NCBI GenBank assembly: GCA_964058805.1
Contig: CAXKVV010000765.1
Span: 1 to 28,560, forward strand
DNA from: Schoenoplectus triqueter
Taxonomy: Eukaryota > Streptophyta > Magnoliopsida > Poales > Cyperaceae
DNA: 28,560 nt
Direction of reading: 5' to 3'
The position numbers and the translations under genes were made by a program. Of the stretch, positions 1 through 10,700 are shown one piece after another; the first letter of the stretch is position 1; each line of letters begins with the position of its first letter. Under the pieces are notes generated by a model. That model did not search any database. It was given only the letters and a program-made list of their open reading frames with translations, and was not told the origin of the DNA.

Positions 1-88
1 GAGACAAACGTATAATAATTAAAATATAAAAAATAATATTGTGGGCACTGTATTACGCCTTTTATATAAATAAGCATGTCAAACTCAC

Positions 89-90
<2 letters not shown>

Positions 91-169
<79 letters not shown>
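91..169. repeat. (ATA)n microsatellite
   Basis: An uninterrupted trinucleotide run of about 26 units; the period breaks at 170. It reads as poly-Tyr on the minus strand, which is only a by-product of the repeat. Runs this pure usually vary in length between individuals. Nothing else is visible in the first 90 bases. Confidence 0.97.
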
Positions 170-173
<4 letters not shown>

Positions 174-257
174 TAGATAATATTGGAGACTCCTTATCAT
201 TACTCTTTATGTAAAGCACGTGCAATATCACTGTACACGTGTAGTATAAAATTTTAT

Positions 258-584
258 TATGTTTGGATGGCACGAGTTCAGTAAAATAGCTATTGTTTTT
301 AGAATAGAAATAACAAGAGTGAAACCAAATACAAATATGTTATTTTGGAATAGTGAGAATAGCTATTATTTTACTGTTCTGAGAGAGATGGAATAACTGT
401 TATTTTTCTCAATTTTTCGATACTATTCCAAATAAACAATCTAAATAATATTTCTACCATTTAGAATAACATCATTTTTTTTACTATTTTCGTGATAATT
501 AATAAATTATTATTTTTTCACTATGTTCGTTTGCTATTTTTAATTTTTTTATTCTTATATTAGTTTTTATACAATTCAAACATA
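258..584. mobile_element. Possible small MITE-like element
   Basis: The block is bounded by a short inverted pair, TATGTTTGGA at the left and TTCAAACATA at the right (9 of 10 positions complementary). The interior is AT-rich and contains repeated AATAGCTATT and GGAATAGT-like words, as in some plant MITEs. The arms do not pair well beyond the ends, and no target-site duplication was found. The call therefore rests on the terminal words and general character only. Confidence 0.25.
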
Positions 585-688
585 GAATAAATTATTCTAA
601 CGGTTTGACAAGAGATCCACTATAGGTCTTGGTCTAGTCATCACGTAGATGGACCTAGACAAATAGCTGGCCTCCCACCAACGACTCC

Positions 689-1135
689 GTGGACATTTTA
701 CTTAAAAAAACCTAATAATCAATGTTATCTACGTAACCGGCCTTAGAGCAAAGTTATTTTCATAAACGGACTAAATAAGGGCGTGAGTTCAACTCACGTC
801 CTTAAACCTTCATTTTGCCTGTCCGAGCACTGCCCAAAGACACAAAGGGCGTGAGTTGAACTCACGCCCTTTAGACGTTGATGTGCTCTGGTTGCTACCT
901 TTTAAAAACACCGAAAGTAAAAAATAATATAAATGCGATATGTGGACTTAAAGGGCGTGAGTTCAACTCACGTCCTTTGGGCCATTTTGCTCTTTTTTGT
1001 TTGGGCAGCGGGCGGACAGAGAAAATAACGTTTTAAAGACGTGAGTTCAACTCACGCCTTTTATGAAAATAAATTTACTCTTAGACCGTCTCTGTAGTTA
1101 AGATCTGTTTTTGAGCCGTTAAGTAAAAAATCCAC
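689..1135. mobile_element. Foldback element made of nested palindromes
   Basis: The left arm (about 689-873) is the imperfect reverse complement of the right arm (about 950-1135) around an axis near 911. The ends are GTGGA and TCCAC, each bordered on the outside by CTCC (685-688 and 1136-1139), a possible 4-bp duplication. Each arm also carries two short palindromes of the type GTGAGTTCAACTCAC extended outwards. They lie at 776-804, 844-872, 950-978 and 1035-1061, with stems of 13-14 bp around one unpaired C or G. The copy at 844-872 is perfect. Two copies have a G opposite T and one an A opposite C at the same stem position. There is no coding capacity. A non-autonomous foldback transposon is the simplest reading; the family is not recognised. 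Confidence 0.7.
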
Positions 1136-2360
1136 CTCCTCGCATGTATACCATCTCATCATTTCAGAGAAAAGGAGATATCCATTTTTCTCTATATTAT
1201 ATATTTTCGTGGGAATTTCATGCACGATGAAAGAAAAACCTTTTAGTCAAGATAATAGTGTACACTATACGTTGTGTCAATCGTCATCATAGACGTAAAT
1301 ATCACCTAATCAATGAAATTCAAATTATTAAAAAAATAGAGCTTAAAATGAACATCAAATTTTTACCTAGGTAATATATATGACATATAAATTGAGAACC
1401 AATTATTTAAGAAATTAAAGAGGACAACGAATTATCACACTTGGACTCATGTAGCTCATACACACAATTCCAAGTTCCCAAAATGACACCTGTTTTGTAA
1501 TAACCGTTTAAGAAACAAATATTTCGAACCAAAAAGAATTCAAGAGAAGCACTTGTGGGGGTCTACAGAGGACAATATATTTCGAACCAAAAAGAATTCA
1601 ACAAATATTTCGCACCAATGCGGTGGTCTACAGAGGACAATATACACTGGTTCTATTGGATCTATCTCTAAGGTGCTAAATGGGGGGCCAGCGCCACTTA
1701 GATACTCCTGTCTTCGTTCCATTATTTTATTTATTATTATTATTATTACTTTCCAGACTAAATTATATTTATTAATTAGCTACTACTGTTCCCTTCTCTT
1801 TCTGGTCCAAGGAAATTTCAACTTGGCTATTAGTTATTCATTTATTGTCGTGACCAAACAATGTACTCTAGTTGCAGTAGATTCTGTATAAACTATAAAA
1901 TTCAACTCCGGTACTAAATATTTAGGCACTTAATTGTAAATTTAAAGGATAATTATTTATAATCAATACTAAATTAACATACTGCTATATCAAAGAATAT
2001 GACTAGTTGCATGCATTGCCGTGAGTCTCCTGTCACAGAAGTTCGTCTGAGATTTTCTGAAATAATTTATCAACAGAAAAGGACATTGATTGAATACAGG
2101 CGCGTGTATGCTGCATGGTCGAATGTCATATTTATAACCTCACATATATATTGAAACTTTGAGGTTTTAGTTACAATTTATATTAATCGTACAGATCAAG
2201 CTAACACGTGATGTTCATGTCGGTTCCCAACAATTTTCTATGTAGCAAAAAGTTAACATCAGCAATTATTTCATCATATGTATATAAATGCTATTATATT
2301 TTTATGATTGACTAGCTTGTAATCAAATATTTTTACTTTATTACGGATGAATCCTATAAA
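1136..2360. other. Intergenic, no gene seen
   Basis: AT-rich sequence. The only structure found is a local duplication. ATTTCGAACCAAAAAGAATT occurs at 1521 and again at 1579, and GTCTACAGAGGACAATATA occurs at 1561 and 1626. Two interleaved words have thus been duplicated with offsets of 58 and 65 bases. The open frames here, including one of 112 codons starting at 1553, cross this duplication and resemble no protein I recognise. Confidence 0.7.
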
Positions 2361-2510
2361 TGTTTAGAAGGATTAAAACAATACATGCAGGTTAATGTTT
2401 AGAAGGATTAAAACAATACATGCAGGTTAATGTTTAGAAGGATTAAAACAATACATGCAGGTTAATGTTTAGAAGGATTAAAACAATACATGCAGGTTAA
2501 TGTTTAGAAG
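2361..2510. repeat. 35-bp minisatellite, four identical copies
   Basis: Units start at 2361, 2396, 2431 and 2466 and begin TGTTTAGAAG; a fifth copy stops after those ten bases. The four full copies are identical, so the expansion is recent or is being homogenised. From 2511 to 2896 there is only AT-rich sequence with no feature seen. Confidence 0.97.
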
Positions 2511-2896
2511 TGTAGATCTAGCTTAATTAAGCTATTACTCTAAATTGAAGTCAAACCATATGTAATTTAATGGTCATATATATATTTAGTAAAGGTTTTT
2601 TCTTTTTTCTTTTTTGCTTTCATATCTAACAATGGACCTGTCAATTAAATCATTTTATCTGTTTATCCTATCCGTACTATATTTCAAGTATGGATATTTT
2701 TTTCATTAGCTTAGTTGGTACAGACATGGGGAGGAAAATATTACATTAGCTAATCCGGCAATGCATTGTATGGATAAGAGGTATTTCAATTTTTTTAATA
2801 ACAACAAAATAAAAATAACTATTCATGAGTCTAACAACACTAATTAACTTTTAATGAAAATAACAAAACATACCATTTGGTTTTTCATCCAAGGAC

Positions 2897-3060
2897 CTAC
2901 CGACGCGTTTCTTCCAAGGGTCTACCGACGCGTTTCCGTCCAAGGATTTACCGACGCGTTTCCGTCCAAAAACCTACTGATACATTTTCGTCTAAGAGCC
3001 TACCGACATGTTTCTGTCCAAAAGACTACCGATATGTTTCCGTCCCAAACCCACCACGGA
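2897..3060. repeat. Degenerate 25-28-bp minisatellite
   Basis: Six diverged copies of a unit like CTACCGACGCGTTTCCGTCC follow one another, for example at 2897, 2922 and 2948. Later copies decay at CG sites (GACGCG becomes GATACA, GACATG or GATATG), as expected after deamination of methylated cytosines. Two overlapping open frames here translate the repeat into Tyr-Arg-Arg-Val or Thr-Asp-Ala-Phe periodic peptides and are not considered genes. The CCGACG-type word recalls subterminal repeats of CACTA transposons, but no CACTA ends were found. Confidence 0.85.
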
Positions 3061-3903
3061 CACACCCTCCAATGAGAATATTTTTTTTCTCTTTCTCTTT
3101 TCACTCTACATCTTCTCTCTCCCAACCTCATATTGATTTCTTAATTTACAAAATTCAAAGAATATATACTTAGATGCATACATATTGATTTTTGAATTTA
3201 AATAATATAATTACATTAATATTAATTTTTTTAATTTATAAAATAGAAGAATATATACTTAAATCCATGCATATTAAAATTTCAATTTAAGTAATATTAA
3301 AAATAATATAATTATATCAAAATAATATAATTACATTAACAATAATGTTAAAAAATAATATATACTTAAATGCATGCACGTACTTAAATTAAGGGTCATG
3401 TAAATTTGATAATTATTTAGATTAACTTAAGGGTAATGTAAATTTCAATGAAAAAAGTAATTTGTTCAAAATTTTTAAAGACAATACGAGAGTCAAGTGA
3501 TCCCTGTTAAGATTATCAAGATAATGAGTGTCAAGTGATCCCTTCACTTACCTAATATCTTCCTAAATGACGAGAAATATCAGGTCTTCCCTTCTTTCTA
3601 GATCATAATACAAGATAAGTTGTCACTTTTGATTTATGAAACCATACTAATATTTATTTTCAAATTTTTTCTTATTCAAAAGCAATAAATAGCATAAATA
3701 TCACGATGATTGAATCCATGATTTAGTAAATTTAATAACTATTTGGTTAAAATATCATTAAATACTCGTAATTATATATTAAAGAAGAACAATAAGGTAT
3801 TCATGTTCAAACTATAAAATAACTATAAAATGAATAACATATAGTATAATTATTATTTAAAATAGAGAATATTCTAAAAATGATAATATATATATAGTAA
3901 AGC
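3061..3903. other. AT-rich intergenic, no gene seen
   Basis: There is very AT-rich sequence with short repeats of AATATAATTACATTA type. The word GTCAAGTGATCCCT occurs near 3493 and 3530. No open frame, RNA gene or transposon end could be supported. Confidence 0.6.
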
Positions 3904-4290
3904 TAGCGTGTTCCTAAGAGTACGGAATCCTTCCGTGATTCTAACTCAAAAATATATTAAATGATTTTCAATTTTGTTTATCACTCTCATTAAATTATTC
4001 ATATTGAACTTATAGGGTGCAAAAATTTAGGGTGTTTCAAGTTTTCTAAGTCACTCTTTTCAATTTTTGAAAATTAACTCTAAAAAACAATAAAATATTA
4101 AATATTTGTACATTATGTTTAAAAATTAAAAAAAATGACTTAGAAAACTCGAAACACTCCAAATTTTTGTAACCCATAAGATTTAAATATGAAAAATTTA
4201 ATGAAAGTGATAAATCAAAAATAAAAAATCATTTGATATCTTTTTTGAATTAAGATCACGAAAAATCTCTATATTCCTAGGAGCATGATA
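3904..4290. mobile_element. Long foldback MITE
   Basis: The two halves are reverse complements over about 170-190 bases each, with a loop near 4073-4118. The best-matched part is 4011-4072 against about 4120-4185, both containing GTTTTCTAAGTCA in opposite sense. The ends TAGCGTGTTCCTA and TAGGAGCATGATA are related inverted termini. No clear target-site duplication flanks it. It codes for nothing. If transcribed it would fold into a long imperfect hairpin, a common source of plant small RNAs. Family assignment is left open. Confidence 0.7.
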
Positions 4291-6539
4291 ATTTTATTCT
4301 CTCTATATAAAAAAAGAAACACATGTGTTATAGATTATTTTTTTATTTTTAAAATTTAAATGATCGATAATAAAATATGTAGTGGTTTTCAGTCTTATGA
4401 ACTCATCTATTTGATTAATAAAGTATCTAGCCGTTAAAATTTCAGCGAATGAGAGTTAAAATACGTAGCAATAATGTAAATATATATTTTGTACGTGGCG
4501 TTTCAAAATCATTGCAATATTTTCTGTGCCCAACGACTTCATGAGTCATGCGAGGCTATCTTTTCTCTGAAATACCTCTTCATGCGCTTGGTTTATCGAA
4601 CATCTCTGAGCCACACACAGCCACCGACCACCTAAGTTCTAACCCAGTAATCCACCGTTTTTTAGAAAGTAGAAACTGATGGCACAATATTACACTTTTA
4701 ACCTTTACAACCCTTATTATTACGGTCTTCAAGTGTTATTGCTTTTTTTTTTATGCTCATTTTTTAATCTGTTAATACCATTTGTAGGCTTCTAACTTTA
4801 TAAAAATAATCTTTTACAAAAGACGTATTCTAAATGCTAGAATTATTGAAGAAATAACAAAATTATAAGACAACATTTTAAATATGGATGGAGACTTTTT
4901 TAAACTAAATGGAGAATTCCTTCGTGCTTGAGTGTCCCAATGGGCCTATAGATAAGGTCCTTAACAGACAATTAAAGGATAGATAGTTTAGACCTTCTTT
5001 ATTCAAAAATGCTGAAAAAGGTACTTACGCAATATTTTTTGTACATAAGAGATATGCCTACCAAAATTAGCTTTGAAATTAATTGAAAAATTACTTTCCG
5101 ATGACTAGGAAAGAAATCAGTGCAATCAATCTTAAAGTTTATTAAAAGGTTATCCCTGAGTTATAAGAAAATTACTTGTGCACCTTGTTTCATTTATATA
5201 TAGGAAGCACTAAAATAACAATTATAATAATATTTTCAACAGTTAAAAATATCATCTGACAAAGTGAAATAAAATTTACTAGTATCATGCTTGTGCGTTG
5301 CAACAAAACTAATTTTTAAAAAGGGTGATCCGATCCAATAAATATGTTATACAGAAAATGTTTCAGCCAAAGATATTTTGCTGTACTTTTTTTTTACATT
5401 TTGTTTTAAACCGAACTAAATTTCTATATTTTGGAATCATAAAAATTTCTACAATTTCATCTTATAATTGCTTTGATAAATCATCTTGAAGAATTAGTAC
5501 ATCTCTTTTATTTGTTATGTTATAATTGCTCGGTAATTTATTTCCTTCTTTTCTTTAAGATATATGCATAACTAAAAAAAATGTAAGATATCTGTCATTC
5601 GTCTTACATTAATTTGGTATGTATGATTTAGATTTACATTAGCTACTCAGTTAATTTGATTTTTTATTTTCTTTGTTTCATCATGTATTTTACACCATTT
5701 CACTTCTACCTTTGTCTGAGTTTGGAGAAAAACAAAGTAGGTTTTGGCATAAAATTATTGAAAGATAACAAGCAAGGTTAAAACTTAAGTGAGGAAGAAT
5801 TAAATAGATAGTATAATTGTATAAAGAAACAATAGACTAGATTCAAAATTTGTTTCCTCGATTATAAGATTACTTTTTTTTTTGAAATTTCCTGAACTTC
5901 ATTAACTGTGATAATTTTGTAGATGATTTAATTTTATGGCCGATATATTGTAGTTTGATATGTTACGATGAATTCTATAAATTCTTCTTTAGCAAATGGC
6001 AGGTGCTTGTGAGCTGTATTTCCCCCCCTCCTTTGTACCATTTTATTGGTGCTTCTCTTTGGTGCATTTCTAATTGCCGAAATAAAAAATCATTAATACT
6101 ACATATATTTCTCTTTTGATTGGTCGAAAGTTAGATGAGAATGAAATAGTAGGTCGATTTTATCTTCGATATAGCCCTACTAGGTTATGAAATATAAGAT
6201 TCTTTATTTGATAATGTTTTTGAAGAATTTATTATGTTATTATTGTAATTGATTTTTTTGTTGTAAAGTTGAAAATAATTAAGAGGGCAATTATAACATA
6301 ATAAATTGTATCATAGAGAAAATAGTGAAATTATAGTCTGAATTTGTTTAGTACTATATGTAACAATTATGATTGTTGGGAAAAAAAACTTCAACACATT
6401 TTATGCAGTTGCAGCATTCAAATTTGAAAAGTAACTCAATCTTAATTCTGAAAATATAAAAATAAATCTGAACAATCAGCTGACTAAACGCGGAGGATAG
6501 ATATGTAAAAATTGACAGTCTATCCAGAAGAAATAGACC
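4291..6539. other. AT-rich intergenic, no gene seen
   Basis: This is more than 2 kb of AT-rich DNA without an open frame or RNA gene I can support. The one structure of note is a possible Helitron end at 5278-5306, listed separately. A C-run at 6023-6030 and scattered T-runs are present. Confidence 0.6.
5278..5306 (-). mobile_element. Possible decayed Helitron 3' end
   Basis: Read on the minus strand, this has a GC-rich word (TTGCAACGCACAAGC) followed after a few bases by CTAGT. That is the arrangement of a Helitron 3' end: a short hairpin, then CTRRT. A common plant form is a CCGTGC..GCACGG hairpin; here several stem pairs are lost by C-to-T or G-to-A type changes. The matching TC-starting 5' end was not found to the right. 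The match could be chance. Confidence 0.25.
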
Positions 6540-6745
6540 AAATGCAACCAGGTAATTATTGCCTTCAACGATTCTCGCGCGAAGTCGTCAGCGTGTAACA
6601 GCGTGTTGTCGGCATATTAGATCGACTTGTGGACCCCACTGTGCTGGCCCTACTGTCATTGTCACACCTAAATTAGATGTACTCCGGTTTGGTGTTTATC
6701 ACACTAAAAAGAATTAACTATATGCTCTCTTTATTTTTTCCTTCT
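6540..6745 (+). promoter_or_regulatory. Putative promoter of the DNA glycosylase gene
   Basis: Base composition becomes less AT-rich than the surrounding DNA, as is usual near plant transcription starts. GTGGACCC at 6629-6636 fits the class II TCP factor site (GTGGNCCC). A weak TATA-like word, CTATATGC, lies near 6718, just before a pyrimidine-rich tract that looks like a leader. The transcription start and the working boxes cannot be fixed from sequence alone. Confidence 0.45.
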
Positions 6746-7716
6746 TTTTTCTCTTTTCTTTCTTTGTCCCGGTCTACTCCTCCCTCCTCGCCTACGACCT
6801 CTCTCTTCTCTCTACTCGCTCTCTCTACTTTCACGAATTGGAGGTGCGGATGGTGTGTCTGTGTGAAGCTTTTACTGTCTAGCTTTCCCTTTTGTAATGA
6901 TTACTGTCGTTATTACCTCTGTCTATTCTCCTATCGTTCTTCATTTATCTCTTGCTTCTTCATTTAAAGGGAGATACTTTCGAAGCTGTTGATTCGTAAG
7001 AGGTTTAATTTGAGCTCAGGTTTTGTAATTGACTCATTGGCTCTGGAAATATCTATCAGATCTGCTGTAGCCTCTACATATTGGTGGAATTTGTGCATAT
7101 TTCTGCTTCGGTGAGGTTTCACTTGCAGTGCGGGAGCTAGAGATGCTACTTGTAATTGCTTAGAATTTTCTCTACCGATTTTAATCGATTTTCGTAATTG
7201 GGAATGATCATGGGAAATCTTGCTGGTTGAGATCTGGGCACATCGGTTTTGATTTTTTCTTGCTATTGCGAGTGTAGTTATCTTTTGCTGTGCGTTATTA
7301 CGAGAGGAGCTTCTTTTTTAATCCTATAATTAGTTAGCGTAACATATATATTTGGAGTATGGGTTTTGCTGGGGTTGGGTTCGCGGGAGGGGATGGTGGG
7401 GTTTAGGAATATCTATTTTTATCAATGATGCACATTTACAAAAAAATTTTCTTGTTTTGTTAATTGCTTCCATTCTTTTGCGATCTTTCTTTTTTTTAAA
7501 AAAAAAATCAGAAGGCATTGGGATTCATTATTGAATATACATTTTATCAATTTTATGATTTTTGTTAGTTGTTTACCACGACTACCTTTCGGAACTACAT
7601 TAATTTTAGTTTCATTTTTTTTAACTTTTACAGTGTTTTAAATTGCTTCATGGTAAATTGTTACGCTGTTTTGGCACTGAGTGTGTGATAATTTGAGCTG
7701 CTTTTCACTCTCCTAA
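6746..7716 (+). promoter_or_regulatory. Probable 5' leader with intron(s) and uORF
   Basis: A C/T-rich stretch (about 6737-6835) is typical of a plant 5' leader. The leader is probably spliced. GT donors are possible at about 7020 (after GAGCTCAG) or 7110 (GTGAGG). An acceptor TTTTACAG ends at 7633, giving a last leader segment 7634-7716 just before the start codon. That segment holds a small upstream frame (7650-7688, 12 codons plus stop) ending 28 bases before the main ATG. The 96-codon frame at 6677 covers the leader and is not considered a protein. Confidence 0.45.
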
Positions 7717-10700
7717 ATGTCTGCAACGGAAGGTTAGTTATTTTCTCGTACCTTTTGACTAGATATTTTGGTTTTTTTTTTTTTCAGTACCAAATGTTGT
7801 GTTGATTTTTACTTGGTATTACTCATTCAATCTAATTTATTTTTGGGTAAATTGTTTCAACTTTTCTGACCGTTCATTGCGTTACAGTCATTTTTGTCTA
7901 AGGTTAAACTCTTTTAATGTCAAATAAATGCAGTACAATTGTGATTTATGGATGATAAGGTTTTGGAGCTTATAAATATTTGGAAGTAATAAATGCAATT
8001 TGTTTTGGATACTTTATACTATTTGTTTGAAGAATAATACTAAGGGCGGAATTGTAATTTGTAGCACAAATAGTCATTGCTTATGTTATTGAAAATTCCA
8101 GAGGTTAATTAATACTTAAATACTTTATGTTTTGCAGCAAGTATCCAGTGCTAAATGTTCTATTGTCGTTATCTCTCTCTTTTTTGTAACATCTTTTGCA
8201 AATTTGATATGAGTTGATCTTTTTGACAATCTTCTGTTGCAGGAGGCTATACTTTTAGCTACCGCAGTTATAATACCGCACCAGAAAATAATGTAAGCAA
8301 AGACATTAGTGGGCCCACCCCATTGCCACCTACTCCTCCGCTCAGTGAAAAGAAAAATTTTACAAGATGCGCTCTGCCATCTGAGATTGTTGTAGGAGAA
8401 CCCCGAGATCCACACCAGCATGGACCAACTGGTAGATTGCATCAGACATCATTAATAAACCAACTCAACCCAGGTTTTGCTCCCCATTCGATGCCAATTT
8501 CATCTGGACAACGGACTGTGAGAATAAACCATACTGATATGGGTTCCTATAATGCGAACATGCTGTCTCAGATGGGAGCCTACCAGAATGAACCTCTGCC
8601 TGGTCAAACTAATCAATCAGGCTTGGTATTTTCAAACATGTCTGCTACAGGATTTTCAAATGGCACTGGTTCTCCCTTCATTAGCGAGCTGCTGGAGATT
8701 GGAAGACACAGGTCTAAGACAAGTGTCTCCAATCTTATGTCATCACCTCAGGCAGGCCCTTACCAGGGCATGCAACAGCAAATATCAAACAACTCACATA
8801 CCCTTTTCTCTACATATTCAATGCCTCTGCACACCAGGCAGTTGGACTGTACATCAATTTCACTGGATTCAGATTTGTCCAGATTTAACTTTGGGATGCT
8901 CCCTCAGGGGGGTCCTCTTATGACCCGACTAGATTTACAATTCCCAGCTGTTAACACATCCCCTCAAGTTTGTTCATTTCAATTAGAAAATCTGGAATAT
9001 GGCAGAACTCAACCTAATATGGGTTTCCTCAGCTCGGTAATGTCACATCCGACCTTACCCAGTGAACAACCTAATGGTTTAACAAATGGATTGTGTTTGG
9101 GGTCCTCAAATATGGTAATGGCACAACTGACAAATTCTTCTCATATTGAGCACCAAAAGTGTTCAACAACGGAGTCAGGTACCAGTACCAGCTTTCAAAA
9201 TGTGGTGTCAATGCAGCCACAGATGAATTCAAATCAAAATTCAGCTTTTCTAACAACTCCTTTTACAAATCCAAGTTCGGTACTTGACATACTGCATCAG
9301 CAGTCAGAAGTGGAGGGGACACCGTACCAGGAGATGGTACCGACAGAAGAGGTGGCAACTAACCAGGTAGCAATAGAAAACCAAGGTATAGACTTGAACA
9401 AGACCCCACAACAGAAGACTAGGAGAAGGAAGTATGTGCCGAAGGTTGTAATTGAAGGGAAGAAACCACGTGCCCCAAGGAAGACCACACCAAAGAAGGC
9501 CCCAGAAGATCAACCGAAGAGGAAGTATGTGAGAAAGAAAGGCGTGGAGCAGGCCCCAGAAGATCGACCGAAGAGGAAGTATGTGAGAAAGAAAGGCGTG
9601 GAGCCACCTCCAGCAGAAAGACCTGTCAATGCAGATGGTGCTGATAAGCCAGTTAGGAACTCTGATTCGTTCACCCAGAACATTGCAGATCTGCACAGCA
9701 GTGCAATAGCGAGCTTCCCTTCTAACACAACCAATGCTGCAAATAGGTTGAATAAGATGAATCTCCACGCTCCAAGCGTCCTACATGCTGAAACAGTGCT
9801 GGATAAGCAGATAGAAGGCTCACATTCATGCACCCCAAAAACTGTGAATGGGCATGACAAAGTGGCAGAGGCACCCATGCCATGCACGCCAAATGTCACG
9901 ACTGGTCTCAATAAGCCAACAAATATCTCCAATTCATGTACTAGTATGTTGATGCAAGTTTCTGATCACCGCACTATGAGTGGCATGAGTGGGCCATGCA
10001 AGTCAGTAAGGCGTCGTTTGAATTTTGATGCTCAAGATGTAAGACCAGATGGATACAAACATGCTCAGTCTCAACCTAATTTAACTCCTGCATCAGCCCC
10101 CCCTGCTGTAAGGGATGCCTCTACTCTGCCAATTACAACCTCGTCACCTCCGGTGATTCCCAATTCCTCTAAAGGGATTGCACTGGACCTCAATAGCACA
10201 GCAAGTCAGTGCCAAGAAGAGTTTGATCGGTTGATTTCACCCGCCCCTTCGACTAACATAGGCGGTATAAACCAGGTACTTGGCACAAATCAGACTCCTG
10301 GGAGAACCATCAAGAGCGCTAATCCCGTGCCTACTGAATTGGGTAATTTCATTGGTTATCCATATCCGCCGCCGCCAAATCAAACCAATAATAGCAGTGT
10401 TGCGCCTGCAAAATCTGTTAATCATTGTATGGGCACATATAAAGAGAACTTGGCTGGGCATAAAAAGAATAATGACAACCAAATTTTGGAGAGGCTAGTA
10501 AAGGTCTGTACCATCCCATCAAACTCCTATTCTAATGCACCAAGTCTAATAACTGATGGGAGGAAAAGAGACTACAGTGCCCTTCTTGGTAACACTGGTT
10601 TGTCAGGGCAAGTCAGAGCACAGCTTTCACCTCGTATAATAGAAACTAGTAAGAAAACAAGAATATGGAATGGAAATAACACTGGGCAGAATGGAACAAG

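Noticed and set aside
85..273. Minus-strand 62-codon frame with a long Tyr run
   Set aside because: It is a translation of the ATA microsatellite, with no other feature of a gene.
2361..2510. Regularly repeated units resembling a CRISPR array
   Set aside because: The repeats are directly adjacent with no unique spacers, and the DNA is plant nuclear; it is a minisatellite.
2854..3173. Two overlapping + frames with periodic Arg/Val and Pro/Ser peptides
   Set aside because: The periodicity follows the 25-28-bp DNA repeat in both frames at once, so it is not protein-level selection.
8300..8325. Separate gene starting at TTG 8323
   Set aside because: The frame is open upstream and joins the 7717 ATG through a good acceptor at 8241-8242; it is exon 2 of the glycosylase, not an own start.
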